Shown one piece after another: positions 6,308-6,588 of a stretch of 6,588 bases of DNA (positions within the stretch are counted from its first letter, which is position 1; every line of letters starts with the position of its first letter). This DNA comes from Euryarchaeota archaeon UBA36 (GTDB lineage: Archaea > Thermoplasmatota > Poseidoniia > Poseidoniales > Thalassarchaeaceae), in contig DAJW01000123.1 of the NCBI GenBank assembly GCA_002496485.1, positions 1 to 6,588 on the forward strand. The letters run 5' to 3'. A program made the position numbers and the translations under genes. The notes below the pieces were generated by a model, which saw only the letters and a program-made list of their open reading frames with translations, was not told the origin of the DNA and did no database searches.

Positions 6308-6588
6308 TGCAAGAGGAAAGAAATGAATTACTACAGATCGTTGACAAGAATGACAATGAAATAGGTTCCGAAATCCGGTCAATAGTTCATAAAAAGAAAA
6401 TATTCCACAGGTCAATTCATGTGTTAATATTTAATACGGAAGGTAAATTATTTCTTCAAAAAAGAGGACAAATGAAGGATGAAAGCCCAGGTTTATGGGC
6501 GTGTTCTGTTTCAGGACACGTAGATTATGGCGAGACCTATGATGAAGCATGTTTACGGGAAATTGAAGAAGAAGTTGGAATAAAGTTA
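6307..6588 (+). CDS. Nudix hydrolase, IPP-isomerase-like/YfcD type (C-terminus outside window)
   Basis: The first 94 codons of a Nudix protein are present; the frame is open to the window end. The N-terminus (ELLQIVDKNDNEIGSEIR, 7-24) and HRSIHVLIFN (34-43), LFLQKRG (48-54) and KDESPGLWACSVSGHV (57-72) follow the architecture shared by type-1 isopentenyl-diphosphate isomerase and YfcD-like hydrolases. A complete Nudix box, G-x5-E-x7-REUxEExGU, spans residues 70-92 (G70, E76, R84, E85, E88, E89, G91) and would bind the catalytic divalent metal. In E. coli Idi the catalytic Cys67 sits in NSVCGHP. Here the aligned position is Ser69 in CSVSGHV, with Cys66 three residues earlier. That argues against isomerase activity and for a pyrophosphohydrolase acting on an unknown nucleotide-like substrate. 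Its ATG overlaps the proC stop by one base (TAATG), indicating translational coupling in one operon, though a metabolic link to proline synthesis is not evident. Confidence 0.85.
   Translation, partial: MQEERNELLQIVDKNDNEIGSEIRSIVHKKKIFHRSIHVLIFNTEGKLFLQKRGQMKDESPGLWACSVSGHVDYGETYDEACLREIEEEVGIKL

Noticed and set aside
6307..6588. Calling the last gene isopentenyl-diphosphate isomerase (idi)
   Set aside because: The catalytic Cys position is Ser and the C-terminal half with the second catalytic Glu is outside the window.

Overview
This AT-rich window looks like chromosomal DNA from a planktonic marine archaeon, most likely Poseidoniales (Marine Group II) or a close relative. The evidence is threefold. 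A two-membrane-segment protein with Asp-rich loops and a GRACAGCYEG motif resembles envelope proteins I associate with that group. Starts lack Shine-Dalgarno motifs but often have AT-rich TATA-like boxes at archaeal spacing. A large secreted protein encoded beside it has no recognisable domain. The lineage call is inferred from protein character, not from a marker gene.

Layout. Positions 1-4098 carry three minus-strand genes. In transcription order they are a dimethylarginine dimethylaminohydrolase-like enzyme (3307-4098, GTG start), a two-TM envelope protein (2450-3268), and a secreted protein of at least 794 residues (2382 down to 1) whose C-terminus lies outside the window. Across a 111-bp divergent spacer, a small GNAT acetyltransferase (4210-4620) runs rightward. 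It converges, with only 6 bp between stop codons, on a stand-alone LON substrate-binding-domain protein (4627-5349, minus). A 136-bp AT-rich divergent spacer then leads to a plus-strand operon: pyrroline-5-carboxylate reductase (proC, 5486-6307) and, overlapping its stop codon by one base, a Nudix protein of the IPP-isomerase-like/YfcD type (from 6307, cut off by the window end).

How the genes may work together. The two left-hand genes both encode exported or membrane proteins with paired extracellular cysteines and may serve the same cell-surface function. DDAH and ProC both touch arginine/proline-family amino acid metabolism, but they are in separate transcription units, so a shared pathway is only a suggestion. 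No tRNA, rRNA, CRISPR array, insertion sequence or phage gene was seen. I found no convincing new defence or mobile system. The least explained items are the large cysteine-paired secreted protein, the perfect 8-bp inverted repeat just before its start codon, and the two-TM protein next to it.
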